Shown: positions 1 through 12,328 of the stretch, one piece after another
Layout of the letters: every line of letters starts with the position of its first letter
Position numbering within the stretch: the stretch's first letter is position 1
DNA from: Aporrectodea caliginosa
Lineage: Eukaryota; Annelida; Clitellata; Crassiclitellata; Lumbricidae
Direction of reading: 5' to 3'
Assembly (NCBI GenBank): GCA_020284085.1
Contig: JACEVL010006447.1
Location: 1,797,245-1,861,244, forward strand
DNA: 64,000 nt
Notes under the pieces: generated by a model
Databases searched by the model: none
What the model was told of the DNA's origin: nothing
What the model saw: the letters and a program-made list of their open reading frames with translations, nothing else
Position numbers and translations under genes: made by a program

Positions 1-170
1 ATACATAAAGAGATATAACATTTGGAAGGTATGCTGGAGTTGAGATAGTCTACAAATTTTCTCTGTTTCCTAATGTAAACCTAAAATGGCATTTTATAAC
101 TTAGAAACTTGATCTTTGCCTTTTGTGTATCATGCAAATTCTAAAGTTTGCTTTTTGGACAATATTTCAG

Positions 171-3100
171 GCCAAGCCAAATCTTGACACAACTCTTCGA
201 CAGTCTGGTCCTTTGGCAAGAGTTCATTGAGACTAGAGCAGAATTAGAACATGAACTCACTTTGGAGCAATATCTTCTTAACTCGATTCAGACCAAAATC
301 AACTGCAATGAGTCGCTGAGGACAAACTCAGAGGCAGAACATGATTTAGAGGTGAAACATCCTTAGTTTATGTTACACATGCTTTTCAAGTTTAAGGCAT
401 TTTTATTTGAAGCCATAGTTCCATATGTGTTTACAATGACTTTTCTTTTGTCAATTTGGAACTCGTTTGGCATTTCATAATTCAGTGAAGCTAACATTAA
501 ACAATTGATTTTCCTCAGCAGTGTTGCCTTTAATTTTGTTGGCATGTGCATGGCAACAGTTACAGAGATAACCTAAAAACTTCTAATTATTGTGCTCTTT
601 TCAGTATGTTTAGACGTATATCACTGTGTTGCAGAGATGACAGTTTAACACTTTAACGACAAGCTGCATTGGTTTCCCAGTTGCTTTTAGTACACTCTCA
701 TCGTTAAAGTTTTAAGTCATAATTTAAAACTGTATTTATCTTATTATAGGTAGGGTTGCAGAAGTTAATGATTAATTAATTGATTAATTGTTAATTAATT
801 TTGATGATTAAATTTATTTTTAATGATTTAATCAAAGACCGCTTGTTATATTCGCCACTTCAGTTCCAAATGAGAGACTTTTTAGCTCAGCCAGTTATTA
901 TTGGTCACTGGAAGCTAGCATTATTAACGTGCTTTACGTCCTTGGTTGAAGAAAGATGTTTGAACTGAGAAATGTAAATAAGACTACTAATATGAACATA
1001 TAAGTACTAAATAACTACTAACTAGTAATAAATATTAATAATACTATTAAAAGATAAACAGTGAATAATGTTAATTTTGTATTTGTCATTACGTATTGGG
1101 AATACATTTAATTCAGTTAACTATTAATTACTTGTTAATTCTTAAATAGTTAACTATTGGAAATATTTTGATTATTAACAGCTCAATTATAAGTTTTCTT
1201 GAACTAATTTAGGCTACTTAACAGAGATAAAATTTCCTGAGAGTATTTGTTGTGTGCACTGTTTTCATGTATGTTCTAGTTTGACAAACTATAAAAAGAC
1301 ACGCATGCAAAAAGGGCAATTTGTTCCTGAGTTGCTAAATTGCATTGTAATTATGTGGCAAAATTCGCATGTGTAGCGTCCAACATAGATTACATTCTTG
1401 AGCTCATTTATTCTTTTTTTATCCTTTCTGTTCAGCTTGTTGAAGACAAACTGGAAGATTACAGTGAGAAACTTACATCTTTGAGAAGGTGTAATCAGCA
1501 ATTGGCTGAGATTCTTGACCGCAGTACAATCAACAGTAATCGATCACAGACGGGAATTCTTGCTGGCGAACTTCAGAGCATCAAAGATTCCTGCTCATCC
1601 TTAAGAAGCGTGCTGAATGCTGTTCCTGACAAGACGCTTTCTTCAACTCAGATGTCCATTGAACCAAAAAAATCATTTCATTCGTAAGTTTTCAGTAGCA
1701 GAATGGCAGAAATTTGGCTAACTAAACTTTTATATAACTCATATTTATATAATGGATGTAATATATCAGCTTATGTAAAGGGAGCAACTTTGATTATTGT
1801 TGATAGTGGCGCATATAATAAAGAATGATTACAAATGGAAACAAATTTAGTGAGCCCCAGTTCAATAAGCACAGACAAAATGCATAATTTAACTGTCAAA
1901 GGGAAAGCTGGAAAGGAACCAGTATGTGGTCCCCTTATTTGAGTTGCCCATGTCTACATTGTATATCTTTTAAAAGGAAATGAAAACGGTTCAAGACAAA
2001 GATGCATATCTGTAAATTTGTTCAGTTCAACAAATTTACAGACATTTGGTATTTTATGGGTAGGGCTAGACGAAAATCACGGTCAAAAAGTGAAAAAATC
2101 ACGGCATACTTTATTAAAACATTGTCAAATTCATGGTGAATTCACGACACCAATTCACAGCTGTATATTGTGTTCATAAAACATCGCACTGACAAACTCT
2201 TTTCACTCCGTTTATGACGTTACGTCAGCGCAGACACTGACTTAGTCAGTAAGTAAAAATAAATGATGTCACGTCTCCAGTCAGAATACAATGGTTTAAT
2301 TTACTTTTACCGCCATCTGGCAGCTGACTAAACTGCCTTCATTCTTGGCCATTGCATTATTCATGACCAATTTATTATGTTTAATATCAGAAATTTATGT
2401 ATTTTGGATTTCGACACAAAAAGTGCAGCATATGTGAAACATCACGGCAAATGCTAAAATTGACGGTTTCCGTGATTTCGTGATTTTCGTCTAGCCCTAT
2501 TTATGGGTAACCCATGATGATCATGTTCTCGGACATAATGGAAATAGCCTGAAAATGATGGTTAAACCATGTTATTCTGAATGCTGTGCATTAATAGGCT
2601 TAATATGATGCACAGTTGTTTTTTCTGATGTCAGTATGCTTAGATCATGAAAAGCTGATATACAGTTAGTCCTGCAGGGCAGGTTGCAAATTATTAATAT
2701 ACTCGGGTAGACTGATTTTGCAATATGGTTAACTCTTTGGCGGGTACGTTGTTTTTCAAGAATTTGACCAGTAATATAAATGCAAATGCAAACTCTTAAA
2801 ATCTTCAGATATATAGACTTATCATATATCATTTTGTTCATGTTTAATTTCTCAACAATATTCTGTCTGAAAAAGGTTTATCAATTTATGTGTTTACCAC
2901 TGAATAAAAAAGTTAGAAACCGACATGTGACGGGTTTTGACCCCTGGCGTCACAAATATATAAGCTATTTGAAAAAATAAAAATTATAAATCGATAAAAA
3001 ATTATGAATAGTATAAAATGTAATTAAAATATGCAAACTGTAGCCACTCATCAGGTAAACTAGTAGCAACTAGTTACCAGCTAATAAATTACTTATAAGT

Positions 3101-6100
3101 CCAAAATTAGCCTTTTAGACTCGTCAGTGATGAGACCGACACATAAGTTTCATTGCCGTTGCCGTCTTCCAATGCTGTGTTTCAATCCCAAAACCTCCGT
3201 CTGTTCAAAGCAGTGTCTCGCAAACTTTTTTTGAGAAACTCAGATTCTTTTGCTGATCAAGAGTTGTCAGCATTTTGGATCTCAATTCTAAGCCAGTATC
3301 CAGACTTGAGCACGAAAGAAATCAAGTGTACATTTGCTGCCGTTTGAATCTTTGTATCTCTGCAAAGTTGGATTTTCTGTTCTAACAGAAATGAAATTGA
3401 AAAAACGAGAACGACTACTGGTGGATGCGTGTCTAGTGTCTACTTGTTGGCTATTGAACCGCGTCTTGAGTTAACATGCTCTCATAAACAAGCTTATTCA
3501 TCGCATGAGTGATGATTATCAATTTAAAATCTGCTTTACTTTTGCTATTAGGCCTACTGGACCAAAATTACAAGCTTAAAATATGACAAACTGAAATTAT
3601 TGCTGTTTGTTTTGTAATTTTAATAAATTTTAATTGGTGTGCTGTGAAAAAAATTTGCTCTGCTAAGTGTGCCGGGAGTTAAAAAACTTTGCGAGACACT
3701 GGTCTAGAGCAAGGACATTTGCCATGTGTCACCTAACAATATAGAATGCTAAACGTGTTGTGCCTTGGGATCCTGAGAAGATATCGCTGGAGGGCTTTTG
3801 AAGGATGTTGAAGACTCGTTTGTTTATATCATCTCATTAGCAGCTGCTTAAAAAACTTTGCGAGACACTGGTCTAGAGCAAGGACATTTGCCATGTGTCA
3901 CCTAACAATATAGAATGCTAAACGTGTTGTTTTGCAGTGCATTTACTTGCATTATCTTGCACTTTACAAATCAGCTTATAATGATAATAACAGCTTGACT
4001 TAGATGACAGTACTTAGGCGCTGAACCTGATTCTATATTCCTTTCAGTAGTAGACCACATATGCAGCTATATGCCTACCATTATAACCAAGGGTTAACAG
4101 ACATAACATGGTTCATCCATCCATCTGTCCATCTGAGAGACAGGCTGCAACCACACTGCAAAGTTATTTGCTATGAAAGTCTATTTCCTATACATAGGCA
4201 ATTAGGCTTCTTTGTGGTAGTACTATATCTATGGTCTTGTGCACCATCGCATTATAGTACCAATAATTCACAGGACTGGAAAATCCTTGTTAAACATCAT
4301 GTGACTAGTTTGATGCCTTTGCACAGCAGTGCGTGTGACAGTCGAGAAGTATGGTTTTAAAAAAATAGTGTAAAATCAATAAAGAAAACTCAACAAATAA
4401 TTATGATTCAGTCTAGGGAATCTTGATCCTCAAATCGGTTTTTGCCGGATTTTGCCCTAGACTGATTAATCAAAATCGGTGCATCCTGGAGTACCGATAC
4501 AGATACCAAAAGAAGTAATATTTTTGACCAAAAACAATTTCTGCTTTCATTTATACAAAAATAGTAACCTGTTTTTGTGACCTCCTGCAGTAATTTTTAT
4601 AATTGAAAAATCGTGTAAAATGATAAAATTATGAGTCGACGCATCAACAAAAATGGCAGATACATAAAATTGTAAAAATTTCTAAATTTGTACTTTAGAA
4701 CCAAAGAGGTAAATATTGCCGATTAATCAAATCGACTCTGGAATCGCAGAAAAGTAGGCCAACTATCCGGAAGTGAAAATCGGCAAAATAATGCCAATTG
4801 GTCCATCCTGGTTCAGTCCAAGGACCAATATTACACAGGACTGATAGACTGGTAGCTCCTTAGTAGTTTAAGCAATTGTGCACTGCATCAGAGATCAATT
4901 AATTTGCATGAATTTCCATTCATGTATATATATATAAGATGCTTTGATTGCGCATCAAACATCCAGTTATAAACATGAACACTATTTCATTACTCAAGTG
5001 GCAATTTATCAAAGACCAATGATGTCACATTATTTTAGGCATAAGCGAAGTTCAAAGCTGAAACCTTTCCGCGTTTTGCAGCTGTTATTTAGTCAACGTT
5101 TCATCTATTGAGCATGACTCTCGATACATTGATACATTGAGTTATATTTGCAGGACCAAATATAATTTCTGCAATATTATCATTATTATGAATATTAAAA
5201 ATTAGGGCTGCGGAAGTTAAAGATTAATTAATTGATTATATTAGGCATAATCGATTAATCGTTAATTAATTGTAACGATTAAATTTATGTTTAACGATTA
5301 ATCGAACACCACTTGACGCTTGTTATATTGTCAACAAAAGACGTTGCTCACTAGAACTTAGCAATTTTAACATGCTGGTTTATTTACGTAATTGGTTGAA
5401 GCAAGACATTTAAACTGAAAAATATAAACAAGACTACTAATATGAACTAATAACTAGGCTTCTACATAAGTAGTAACTACTAACTAGCAATAAATTTAAT
5501 CAAATATAAACAATACAGTTAAAAGATAAACAATGAATAATGCTAATTTTGTATTTGTCATTACTTATTGGGGAATGCATTTAATCAAAAGTTAACTATT
5601 AATTAATCGTTAATTCTTAAATAGTTAACTATTAAAATAAATGTAATCATTAACAGCCCTAATAAAAATATTTACTAGTTTATTTTAACATTTTCTAATT
5701 ACTTTTAATTATCTAATTATCACTCATGTTAGCATTTCTGCGTTTTTATCAGATTGTTTTCCTCAATAAAACGAATATGCTATAATAGCCAGTTTTTTTC
5801 AGTTACATTAACATCGGAATGGACAAAGTTTACATTTAAGTGATATGTCGACCTATCTGTTTTCGTCTTAAGTATTTGCACTATATGAAGTTTTTGTGAT
5901 GTTGGAAGGGAAGAGATATAAGGAACTTCATTTTTTGAGGTACATTCAGTAAAGAAAGACAATAGATTGTTTGACTATAATCTTCCTTTACCTATGACTG
6001 CAAGTGAAAGAGAACGTTTTCAGTAAAGCAATGTTGCCAGGATATAAAATAAGCTATTGATGCACTGTCAGGGCTTCGCAGCATTTCATAGAGGAAAGGT

Positions 6101-6607
6101 TTTAACACCATCAGAAGGGCTTGGTAAAATGATTTGAAGCTCTGACAGCTTATTTGAAATCATGTCTTAAGGGTCACACCAGAAAGAAGTTCTCAGCCAG
6201 CACAAGCTTTCGTGCAAGACTTGTCTTGTTAAAGCGCACTATAAATGTCTAATTGTATTGTATTGTAAGCACATTGGCCAACGCTGGGTCCAACATTTTT
6301 CTCAGTATTATCCAACATTGTCACAATGTGTTGTGCCAGTTGGTTTTGTGAAAAGCATCATGTTCCAAACTACTTTGATCTTTATTTTGCTTCCAGGTCG
6401 TCTGCTCGGACGGAAAAATCAGCGGAAGATTTTGACAAATTTAACTTTGCACGTCTTGTGCTGAAGATGATATTACTGTTGTTTCTGATCATTTTGTTAC
6501 TTCTCTTTGTGAGTTACTTTAAACCACACTTGTATCATCCTTTGAATCACTTCCGACTTCCCGTTCCAATCCATGTGCGCCATGTTGGAACCTACCCTCC
6601 TATGTAG
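171..6607 (+). CDS. C-terminal three exons of a nesprin-like KASH-domain protein (partial)
   Basis: Exons 171-351, 1436-1683 and 6397-6607 are bounded by AG acceptors and GT donors (GTGAAA after 351, GTAAGT after 1683). The phases agree: exon 1 ends on a full codon, exon 2 ends two bases into a codon, and the first base of exon 3 completes it. About 212 residues are visible; the gene begins outside the window. Exons 1-2 encode heptad-rich helix with a spectrin-repeat look (LWQEFIETRAELEHEL, then LVEDKLEDYSEKLTSLRR). Exon 3 gives a short linker, one strong membrane helix (LLLFLIILLLLFVSYF) and a 28-residue tail ending TYPPM before TAG at 6605-6607. Known KASH proteins sit in the outer nuclear membrane and push a similar tail into the perinuclear space, where SUN proteins bind it. 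The usual PPPX end is not exact here. An IRAG/JAW1-type KASH protein is the main alternative. No clear polyA signal was found. Confidence 0.68.
751..1185. mobile_element. Non-autonomous hAT-type element, family A copy 1
   Basis: The element starts TAGGGTTGCAGAAGTTAATG and ends near TTAACAGCTCA. The flanks ATTATAGG (743-750) and ATTATAAG (1186-1193) form an 8-bp target duplication with one difference. The interior is rich in TTAAT/ATTAA runs and has no coding sequence. It lies in the first visible intron of the KASH gene. The copy at 5203-5661 has the same order of internal motifs (GCTTGTTATATT, GTATTTGTCATTAC, TTAACTATTAATTA). Confidence 0.72.
2061..2499. mobile_element. Non-autonomous hAT-type element with 21-bp inverted ends
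   Basis: The left end TAGGGCTAGACGAAAATCAC is the reverse complement of the right end. Both flanks carry TTTATGGG (2053-2060 and 2500-2507), a perfect 8-bp target duplication. Length is 439 bp. Internal sequence has no usable reading frame, so movement would need a transposase in trans. It lies in the second visible intron of the KASH gene. Confidence 0.88.
2862..2960 (+). mobile_element. Partial copy of a terminal-inverted-repeat element (relative at 33660-34107)
   Basis: The stretch containing GAAACCGACATGTGACGGGT followed by TTTTGACCCC matches the right end of the element at 33660-34107. The two copies also share an AATAAAAA(A/G)GT lead-in. Only one end is recognisable here, so this is a truncated or solo end. 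Confidence 0.55.
3211..3701 (+). pseudogene. Charlie/Buster-like hAT element with relic of transposase C-terminus
   Basis: The ends CAGTGTCTCGCAAACTTT and its near reverse complement at 3684-3701 resemble hAT Charlie-type termini. The flanks GTTCAAAG and GTCTAGAG agree at only 5 of 8 bases, so the duplication is decayed. One frame reads ...DQELSAFWISILSQYPDLS up to a stop at 3345-3347. After frame changes, KLKKRERLLVDACL follows near 3390. This order (FW..L...YP.LS, then KK RERL.VD..L) is that of the hAT C-terminal dimerisation domain in ZBED5/SCAND3-like transposases. Stops and frameshifts make it a fossil. Confidence 0.62.
3680..3931. repeat. Tandem duplication, about 1.5 copies of a 169-bp unit
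   Basis: The 80-bp stretch from TAAAAAACTTTGCGAGACAC through GCTAAACGTGTTG at 3680-3760 recurs at 3849-3931 at an offset of exactly 169 bp. The second copy then diverges. The duplication carries the right end of the neighbouring hAT element with it, so it happened after that insertion. Confidence 0.85.
4414..4810. mobile_element. Probable decayed hAT-type element
   Basis: It starts TAGGGAATCTTGATCC and ends GGTCCATCCTG. The flanks ATTCAGTC (4406-4413) and GTTCAGTC (4811-4818) match at 7 of 8. Both ends run into TTTGCCG when read inward. The terminal repeats are poorly matched, so the call rests mainly on the flank duplication and the YAGG start. Confidence 0.42.
5203..5661. mobile_element. 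Non-autonomous hAT-type element, family A copy 2
   Basis: The ends are TAGGGCTGCGGAAGTTAA and ATTAACAGCCCTA. The flanks TTAAAAAT (5195-5202) and ATAAAAAT (5662-5669) match at 7 of 8. It is the same family as 751-1185 and better preserved at its right end. Repeats of TTAATTAATCG fill the left part. Confidence 0.76.
6222..6268 (+). repeat. LINE/SINE 3' tail with ATTGT repeat
   Basis: The sequence GTTAAAGCGCACTATAAATG followed by a short ATTGTATTG run matches the 3' ends of the LINEs in this window (GGCGCTATATAA plus a short tandem repeat). It sits about 130 bp upstream of the last KASH exon. Confidence 0.55.
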
Positions 6608-6977
6608 TTGGCGTTATTTGACATCCACTACAAAGTATCAGTTTGTTAATTTTGGTTTTCATGTTGTTTTTATGTTTCAAGTTTATTTTTTTTAATATTT
6701 GTTTTCATGCTGCATTTTGTTGCGCTTAAAGAATTTATATATCTTGCTTGTCTGTAACAGAATTTCTTTGACCAGGTGTTTGTCACCAATTTTTTCTGTT
6801 TTCTTTTTCTGCTCATTTTGCATGATTGAGAAAGTTTTTTTGCTAATATTTGCAGCTAAAACTGTTGAAGCATCTCACGTACCGGTACTTTCATGTTCTG
6901 GTGCTGTACTAAGATGTTCATCATACTCTCAGATATTTGCCTTACTGATTGTTTTGAGATAGGTAGATGGTGGCATT
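6608..6977 (+). other. Downstream flank / probable 3' UTR of the KASH gene
   Basis: This is T-rich sequence directly after the stop codon. I see no canonical AATAAA before the transposon that begins near 6980, so the transcript end cannot be placed. Confidence 0.4.
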
Positions 6978-6979
6978 TA

Positions 6980-9099
6980 TACTGCCCTCAAAAGCCAAAA
7001 CGCAGTAACTCGGAAAACCAATATTTTGCACAAAGTTGATTTGAAAGTTTATTAGAAAAATCTCGGAATTTATCTATTCAATCCCAAAACTATTTACACC
7101 ATAAAATGTATTAAATTGTGGGTATTTTATTGTTGAAATAAATTTTTTATAATATTAGTGATTTTCGATCAAAATAGTCAAAAATCGTTTGTACTGCGTT
7201 TTGGCTTTGCATGAAATTCCCATTTTCATGGGAATTGAACTAGCCAAACACATTACTGCGTGTGGGCTTATCAATTTTATTCAGCGTGAAATTGTAATAA
7301 GGATAGCACTTTATAACTTATATTGTTATTGATTGCCTTTGTTTTAACTTGAACAACTTGAACATCAAGTTAAATTTGAACATCAATTAGTAAAAAATTA
7401 TTGTAACAAAATATTGACTTTAGCTATAAAAATTTTACTCCAACTAGATTTTGTCATGGAAATTATTATAGTCAATCACTGTTGCTTTACAGATATTTAC
7501 AGATAGAATACAATGTTTTCAAAAATAATGTTTTAGCAAATTCATTGAAAAAATTAAATTTGAAAACAAACAATTGAATATTCCACATTTAGAAGTCACT
7601 TTAGGTAACTTAACTCCCCAAACTAAAGCAATACAGTAACAGATATGTAAATTATTGGCTGTTGGCTGAGTGCCACAACTAATTAGCAACTTTCTACTAT
7701 TTCATTCAAAATTGTCAACCAAATCAGAAGTGGTTGAGTATTGACTTCCATGATAGATCTTAAAAGTGAGGTGTAGGTCTATTCAGAAACACTTGGTACT
7801 TTTTCACTTTGAAAATGCAGATATCGTCGAACGTTGACGTGGGTAGTTTGTAATAGAACTAATTTTCTGTATTTTAAGCGTGTGAGAGCTTTTTTCCGGC
7901 TGTCTGACCTTGCCTTTGCGTCCACACTTTTCTAAAGACAGACTCAAAATTTTGGCAGCTCTGCTGTTACAATCTATCCTTTATAATAAAGAACATCGAA
8001 GTCTGCAATATATTTGAGCAAAATATAATGTAAGACATTTTTCAAACATCTTATCTAGTTTAAATGGCATAGGCCTAATTTAAAAATCTCTTCGTAATAA
8101 CTTTCATTCCATAAAGCATTTTGGCAGCTCTGCTGTTACAATCTATCCTTTATAATAAAGAACATCGAAGTCTGCAATATATTTGAGCAAAATATAATGT
8201 AAGACATTTTTCAAACATCTTATCTAGTTTAAATGGCATAGGCCTAATTTAAAAATCTCTTCGTAATAACTTTCATTCCATAAAGCTCTTAGCGAAATAT
8301 CCCATTCAGTTCTTGATAAACAAGCAGGGAATTTAAACCAAAGGTTCTTGGAGAAGAGTGCCTTAATGCTCTCTGTATAATAAATAGGGCTACATGTGAA
8401 GTTCGACATGGATACCTACATTTTAAATTGATCAAGCGATATTGGTCTCTGAATTTTTGGGTATATGACTACTTAACATGCCTGCAACATGCCTACAATT
8501 CGACTGAGGCTGCTACTTAGAGTAAAATATCTTAAAACTTGATGTAAAAAAAAATCCTAATAATTCAGTAACCATCTGTCCTATCCGTGTATTAGTCAAA
8601 CCCAAGTAACCGCGATACAAGCATCGTGTAAAAATATAGAAAATATTAATCAACAGACTGTTTTATAATCTGTAATTATAATTCACGACTGCAACAATTA
8701 AAAACGTTTTACAATTAAAAACGCTTTATATAACTTACTTCAGATTAATTCGGATTGATAAATTTGTTTCACGCTCATTAATTGTAAACAAAACCGGAAA
8801 CAGAATGCCTAAACGCTGACTTATTACAAAGCCATAACGCAGCACTGCGTTTTGGCTTGGTATTCGTTCGTAAGAGCAGCAGAATACTGTGGTTATAACG
8901 CAGTACTATGTTTTGGCTTGGCATCGAGTGACAAATATCCGACATACTGCGTTTTGGCAACACTAAATCTCGGAAACTAGTGATAATAGAGCTTCGACAA
9001 TTTTTTAACATGAAGATAGTGACATCTTAAGTGCAAAAATGTAAAAAAGTGAAAAAAAATTTTTTTCGAGTTACTGCGTTTTGGCTTTGGAGGGCAGTA
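6980..9099. mobile_element. 2.1-kb DNA transposon of unassigned family with ~36-bp inverted ends
   Basis: The left end reads CTGCCCTCAAAAGCCAAAAC then GCAGTAACTCG. The right end is its reverse complement apart from a few bases (CGAGTTACTGCGTTTTGGCT then TTGGAGGGCAG). Both are bordered by TATA, so the target duplication is TA or TATA. Extra copies of the inner motif ACTGCGTTTTGGC occur near 7192, 8844 and 8943, with a variant near 8907, suggesting repeated binding sites. No transposase was recognised. A TA duplication would suit Tc1/mariner, but that is inference. Confidence 0.7.
7949..8286. repeat. Two-copy tandem duplication, 169-bp unit
   Basis: The block starting ATTTTGGCAGCTCTGCTG at 7949-8117 is repeated immediately at 8118-8286 with no differences that I saw. 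It lies inside the 2.1-kb transposon. Such identity implies a recent event or gene conversion. Confidence 0.92.
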
Positions 9100-9149
9100 T
9101 AGTGGTGCTACAGGCATTCAGAATGAAATAAATTGGCAAAGACGAGAAA

Positions 9150-9208
9150 CTTGAGTAGTAGCCTTAAAGGGCACTATATAAATCTTCGTAACGAATTAAT
9201 GAATTGAG
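9150..9208 (+). repeat. LINE-type 3' tail
   Basis: Contains AAAGGGCACTATATAAATC followed by a weak GAATTAAT/GAATTGA run, the same tail form as other LINE ends here. It lies about 50 bp past the right end of the 2.1-kb transposon. Confidence 0.5.
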
Positions 9209-9355
9209 AACGCTGATTGAGATCATACAAAGGCCTTTGTGAGAAGTTGCCAAGATGTGACCATGTCCGTTTTCCTGTACCTAATATGCAACGTTCTAAG
9301 CAGAGATAAGCAGAGGTGAACATTGCATCACCAAGATGTGATGCAACGTTCTAAG

Positions 9356-9521
9356 CAGAGATGGGCACGATTAGTTAAATTGCTAATTGATGAGAATCAT
9401 AATTAGCTACTGAAATTTTCTAATCAGTTAGAATTAGCAAAATCTTGTGGCTAATTGATTAGAATTAGAAGTAGCTGTTTGGCTAATCGATTAGTCTAAT
9501 CGATTAGTTACCCCACCTCTG
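9356..9521. mobile_element. Short hAT-type MITE (166 bp)
   Basis: The ends are CAGAGATGGG and CCCCACCTCTG. The flanks GTTCTAAG (9348-9355) and GTTCTAAA (9522-9529) match at 7 of 8. The interior is made of repeated GCTAATTGATTAG-like words, giving a self-complementary sequence. Confidence 0.78.
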
Positions 9522-9529
9522 GTTCTAAA

Positions 9530-12328
9530 CACAACTTACACAAGCAGATACCTTCTTTGCAATTTCCTTTTAGCCTCGGCATATTTAATGTGGCCATTCC
9601 TTATCACCTAATCTGCTGCCAATCTGAGTGGTCTTTTGAAGCTGGCTGTTTCTGTGCCTTACATGAAAGCAGTGCTTGGCTGTTGGACGTTCTTAGTGAC
9701 TGGTCCAAAGCTTTGTACATTCTGTCAGCTCTCTAATCTCATTCAGAGCTAAACTTAACACTCGCCTGTTCCAGCTTGCTTACCCTGCATGCATTGTTTC
9801 GTGAATTTTCTTTTCCTTTGTTTCCTTGTTACAACAGGAATTGTGTTTACTGAGTGTTGGCTTACATATCTTGATGAATATGTAAGTTTTATTAATGATG
9901 GGAAAATGGATGGATAATTGATGCCTAGACACAGGGTGAGAATTGTTGGGGGGTTGGTGTTGGTTGGGGGGTTCAACCCCTTGTCTTTTTAGGATCCCAT
10001 AGTAAAGTCTACATTTCACACCCAAACTGCACATAAATCAACATCTAACCCCCCCAGTTATTTTTGGACAATTCCCATACTGCCTAGACAGCAACATAAA
10101 GAGCTAGAAAAGTCTGATTAGTCGTAAGATTGGGGCACAATTAATTAGGCATATAATTGTAGTTGTTTATTTGAGGTGGGCTATTGGCTGTGACGTTAAT
10201 TGCTGCTACTTATCTTAATCCACCTTTGTCTACCTTTTACTGTTATGGCTCCAACTTCTGAAGGTAATTCTGCATACATGTCTTTAGTTTACACTGTGAA
10301 GTCTGTTTACATCTTGCAGAAGTACCGCATGTAGTTATAAATTTACTTTTGATGTGCTGATATTTCACATGGTTTTCAATGTGATTTACACAAAATCACA
10401 AACTACAGCTTGCATTAGTCATCATCCTTGTTCATATTGAACACAGTTATGGGCAAGCAATCAAGTTACCTACCAATCAGGGATGAATTTTATTCAGTCG
10501 ATGCTTATGTGCTTGCAAGTGCATTTGTTTGGAAACTTTCTCTGCAAATGTGGTTCATTGTGTGCATTCATCTCAAACTTTAGCGTTACATCATGTAGTA
10601 TTTCTGAAGACAAGTTTCCTGCATCGGGTGCTATAGAAATGCCCATGAAGACTGATGGAGTGCACCAGTGGTAGGATTGTGACAAAGTGCCAATCTCATA
10701 ACATTAAGCATTTTTATTCATTCTCTGCAGAACTGCCTTTGGTTATATTAGAAGTGGTTGAATGCCTTTAGAGAGACAACGTTGAAATATTGTTTGGGCT
10801 GCTGGCATGCAACTACTGAACATACATTTTAAAGCCGACTTTTCCTTGTTTCGTTACGTAGTCTTTCTGGTCTCTGCTTTATAGCCCAGCCTCATACATA
10901 GTGTGCTGTACTGCTACTTATTTTGGCCTGCATTCATCTCCATTCAAGAGCCTGTGCACTGGAAACATGAACAATGTCAAAAGTCCGATTACCAAATACT
11001 TTGATGCTTGTACGAGTATGTACATATAAGCAGTCTCTGTCTGAGTTGACTGCATTCATTGCAAGGAAATTGAAGTGAGTTTAACTGCAGTTCCTTTTCT
11101 CCTTTTAAAAGAATGAACTTAGGCAAAATGGATAATTTTGATCTTGCACAGTTTAACTGTTTCTAGTCTTGAATGTTAGCATAATGATGATTAGACTTAG
11201 TTTCTGGCATTTCATATGGAAACAGCATGTATTGCTATTACAGAAATAAGCATCCTATTGGAATACACTTGACAGTTCAGTGTGAAGGCAAAAGGTATCA
11301 GTAAAAAACTGAGTTGAATTCTTGAGCGACTGAAACATATAGAGTGGTTAAGTATTTCGTTTCGTGTCTCTATGGTTCGCAATAGATTATAGGGCCATCC
11401 AATCATTCTGTGTTTCAGTGCTTTCATGTACCTGTCAGATGCTTAAAAATTTTCAGTTACTGATACATAACTCCATAGAGTTCAATAATGTAATGCAAGT
11501 TGGTGAATTTTGATATCTCCGTTAATCATGTACTGTAGAAATATTCTGTTACTTGTTTCTGGTCTGTCAGCCTTCAACTAACTATTTGTTTCTAGTTATG
11601 CTGACCAGACATAAGGGAATTGGTAATCATGTGTCACTTGAGGTGTATAGTGATTCATGTTAAAAGCACAATCAGGTCTGAGTAATCACGTGTTACTGAT
11701 GTAGTCATGGCAACGTAAGATTTGGCTGAAAGTGGAAGATAGACAGACACAAGGAAAGACTTGTTGTGCCTGAATTTGAGTTGCTGTGTGGCTGCTAAGG
11801 TGATTCAAAAACTGTGTTCAGTTTATGTTTAAAAAAATAAGTTTTTACGTCTTTGGTTTGCTGATTAGGCTTTGCATAGTTCTGCACACATGAGCTTGCC
11901 ATTGTATTAAGTTTCTTGATATTAGCTTGTTACCTGATGTTATTTGTTTTCCTATTGTAGTTTTCATCATAATTATGTGTGCTTGATTAGATTGTGTAGA
12001 TTCGTAATTAAACTGACGTTCTATTTGTATGGTGGCTTTTACTAATAAATTACATGAACATGTTTAATTATGTGCAGTTGGTTTATAGACTTATGTTGGT
12101 CATTTTGTAAGAACAGTAAAAAAATGACCCATTTTTGGACTCCCAAATCTCCTTGTCTGCATTTTACATTACCCTCTCCATCACCCTCCAACACTCGTGT
12201 CTAAAGCATAACTGTAGATTTGCATTCCAATTGGTTGCAGACTGGCTCAAAGAACCAAACTACAGCTAGTGCCAGCGTCTTCATAGGCCTACTGTATTTG
12301 CTTCAAACCTTTCAAACATCATCACTCT
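9530..12328. other. Non-coding stretch without recognised features
   Basis: AT-rich sequence with only short spurious reading frames. The one reportable item is 11963-12040, which has a near-identical copy at 14576-14653. I cannot exclude unrecognised exons or regulatory sites. Confidence 0.5.
11963..12040. repeat. 78-bp segment copied into the LINE at 14576-14653
   Basis: TTCATCATAATTATGTGTGC through GTATGGTGGCTTTT is present at both places with one visible base change (GATTAG versus AATTAG). At 14576-14653 it interrupts the LINE endonuclease frame, so that site is the recipient. Confidence 0.85.
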
